From contig JACGCK010000364.1 of the NCBI GenBank assembly GCA_014925825.1, forward strand, positions 1 to 33,565: DNA of 33,565 nucleotides, read 5' to 3'. Each line of letters opens with the position of its first letter. The stretch's first letter is position 1. The stretch comes from Pholiota molesta (lineage: Eukaryota; Basidiomycota; Agaricomycetes; Agaricales; Strophariaceae). The notes beneath the pieces are model-generated. The model was given only the letters and a program-made list of their open reading frames with translations, did not search any database and was not told the DNA's origin. Positions 31,828-33,565 of this stretch are shown piece after piece. The translations under genes and the position numbers were made by a program.

Positions 31828-33259
31828 TCAAGAGATAAAGGTCGCCTCATTGTACAGCAAGCCCTCGACTTCCACACCTGAAGATAAGCCAGGCGCCAGA
31901 GCCTCCGGACCTGTAATCGAGAGCTTGGCGCTATTAAGCCACTAAATGCAAGATGTAAGAAGGTGACGGCGGCAATGAAACTGCGGAAAAGATATACCTG
32001 ATAGATGTACGGTTTGGTTCCAGCGACATAGTTGACAGCAACCTTGAGCACGTAGGGAATTTCAGCGAGAACATCGACCTTCTCAATGAGACCCTCGGGA
32101 TCTTGCACAGATCCAAGATGTCCCGGTAGTTTCGCCTCTACTGTACCAGGTGCATCGGGAATGATGGAAGGGGCTTTCCACTCGAATAAGATGTCTTTTG
32201 GTTTCTCGTAGCTAGTATCGGGGTCAAGCTCGGTGTTGAGATGGGTCGCCCTCGAAGTCACAGAACCTTTAGGTTCCTCGCCAGGCCACTTCGTCTCTGA
32301 AGTGACGGAAACCAGCTTGCCGCCAATCACTACCGAACCAACACTTACCACCGCCCCTCCGGATCCTGGACCGTGTTTTCCATAAGCATCGCAGGTCGTA
32401 AATCCATTTGGACTGCGGACACGCCTCCCAGTTCGTTGCTGTGAAAGTTGGCAAAGTTCCATCGGGAGGCGATCAAGTTGGGGCGCATTCCTTGAATCGC
32501 GTGAATGAATATGCCCGTGCCATTGATAGCCTCTGCCTGTCCACTGCGAATGACATGTCCAGTAGCCTGCAAGCGGGGCCAGAAGCGATGGATCACATAG
32601 CCATCTGCCTTCTTGGGATCGACTCCGAAATACGAGTACCCTCCATCAGGGCCTTTACCAACTTTCCATCCAGGGATAGACGCGGGTCGCTTGACCTCCA
32701 ACGATACTTGAAGGTCGACACCAAGATTGGCACGAACAGTGTATGACTCCGGGAACTCGGAATCGGGATGCGACTTGTAAAGGACTGAGAATTCGTCTGC
32801 TTTGCTGGAACGCTTGTCGTAGCCTGGAGGCGGGGTCACGAAGTTCGTAACGTTGATAGATTTCCATGTTTTCTCCCCTTTGCTGGGGTTGGCAATCTTG
32901 CAAGTGAATTGGATGGTCGGGTACCAGACGCTGATCGGATGTTAGTACACGAGGCAAAGATGAGATCGATGAGATGTGCTTACCCGACTGCAGAGTGAAT
33001 TACTTGGCACATAACCATCGTGCCATCGTCTGCGAGCACGTAGAAGACTTGTGTCTCAGTGACGAAGCCACCTGCGCATAGCCATTCCGTGTCCTTGGGC
33101 TCAAGTGGACCGAACAGTTCGTTCTCCGGAAACCTGTCCGTCACCGAATGGAAGGTCGGCGCCGTAGGATCGACTGGGGGCGCGGTGCTGGATATACATT
33201 GACGTCTCGATGGGTGGGACGATGAGCAGGACGACTTACGAAAAGATTGAGGAAAACAT
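31828..33259 (-). CDS. SVF1: Svf1-like survival factor (oxidative-stress survival, lipid carrier), one apparent frame break
   Basis: Exons (minus) 33259-33240, 33187-32984, 32930-31998, 31941-31828; about 423 aa with one base restored. Starts MFSSIFSTAPPVDPTAPTFH, then LEPKDTEWLCAGGFVTETQV, MVMCQVIHSAVGVWYPTIQF, VTPPPGYDKRSSKADEFSVL, KRPASIPGWKVGKGPDGGYS, DGYVIHRFWPRLQATGHVI, AIQGMRPNLIASRWNFANFH, DAYGKHGPGSGGAVVSVGS and AGTKPYIYQWLNSAKLSITG. All are hallmarks of the Svf1 family of lipocalin-like double-barrel proteins, needed for survival of oxidative stress and implicated in ceramide transport in yeast. The frame changes between GGVSAVQMD and TTCDAYGKHG at the plus-strand A run 32400-32402; exon 3 is exactly one base short of keeping phase. 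Family call is firm. Confidence 0.88.
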
Positions 33260-33406
33260 GATGGGGGTCAGATATCAGACAAGCGAGTCCCAAGAAAGAA
33301 ACACACCCGAGCCGTCTCCTATTTATGTGTGGTTTCGGTCACAACAACTGCAATGCTAGACCTTGCTATCGATAGACTATAGAATTCATCTGTGTCATAC
33401 ATCATG

Positions 33407-33565
33407 CTATTTCGATACGTGATGGTCAGCCCCAGAGCCTGGTTCCTCACTTCGCGGTCGTTTCCGCGGTCGTTCTAACTGCGTCTGTGCTTCAGAACCC
33501 CATTCTTCACCCAGCGTGTCCATCATCCCTTCGCTAAATTCATCACCCCATGAATAATCTACATA
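33407..33565 (-). CDS. C-terminal end of an unidentified protein (partial)
   Basis: The minus strand is open from the right window edge to a TAG at 33409-33407. It reads YVDYSWGDEFSEGMMDTLGE then EEWGSEAQTQLERPRKRPRS and ends ADHHVSK. It is acidic with a basic RPRKRPR patch like a nuclear localisation signal. I do not recognise the family. The rest of the gene lies outside the window, and tandem orientation with SVF1 fits. Confidence 0.45.
   Translation of the reverse strand, partial: YVDYSWGDEFSEGMMDTLGEEWGSEAQTQLERPRKRPRSEEPGSGADHHVSK

Overview
This is nuclear DNA from a filamentous basidiomycete, most likely a mushroom-forming Agaricomycete. The evidence is very dense short spliceosomal introns (mostly 45-75 nt, 26 of them in one transporter), a KDZ-type transposase fragment, and basidiomycete-style Ser/Thr/Ala-rich secreted proteins. 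Gene models were spliced by hand from GT/AG (rarely GC/AG) sites, phase bookkeeping and remembered family consensus; no search was run.

Left part (1-4924) is conserved housekeeping: the C-terminal end of an Asa1-like WD40 protein (+), a Bsd2/NDFIP-family membrane protein (-), the RES-complex splicing factor Bud13 (-) and signal peptidase subunit Spc3 (+). 4925-14649 is an accessory region: a decayed KDZ transposase fragment, two paralogous NAD(P)-binding Rossmann proteins pointing away from each other (6901-8344 minus, 12420-13937 plus), and between them 4 kb of AT-rich sequence with a tandem repeat, GC-rich hairpin islands, a probably broken gene and a 1.1-kb inverted-repeat element (10572-11690) with a candidate 6-bp target duplication.

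Right part (14650-33565) is again gene dense: a small Ser/Thr-rich surface protein, a 27-exon sugar transporter, Cox4, an APH-like phosphotransferase, a secreted protein with a duplicated exon module, an amino-acid permease, an Oma1-like M48 protease, an Svf1-like survival factor and the C-terminal end of one more gene at the right edge.

The genes do not form one pathway; they are unrelated neighbours. No new multi-gene system is visible. The most informative signals are (i) a set of microexons (2, 8, 8, 8, 9, 10, 11, 12 nt), (ii) single missing bases, mostly in short homopolymers, that break otherwise conserved frames in five or six genes and look like assembly errors rather than pseudogenes, and (iii) the inverted-repeat element whose arms carry a repeated GCGCG(T/G)-type motif.
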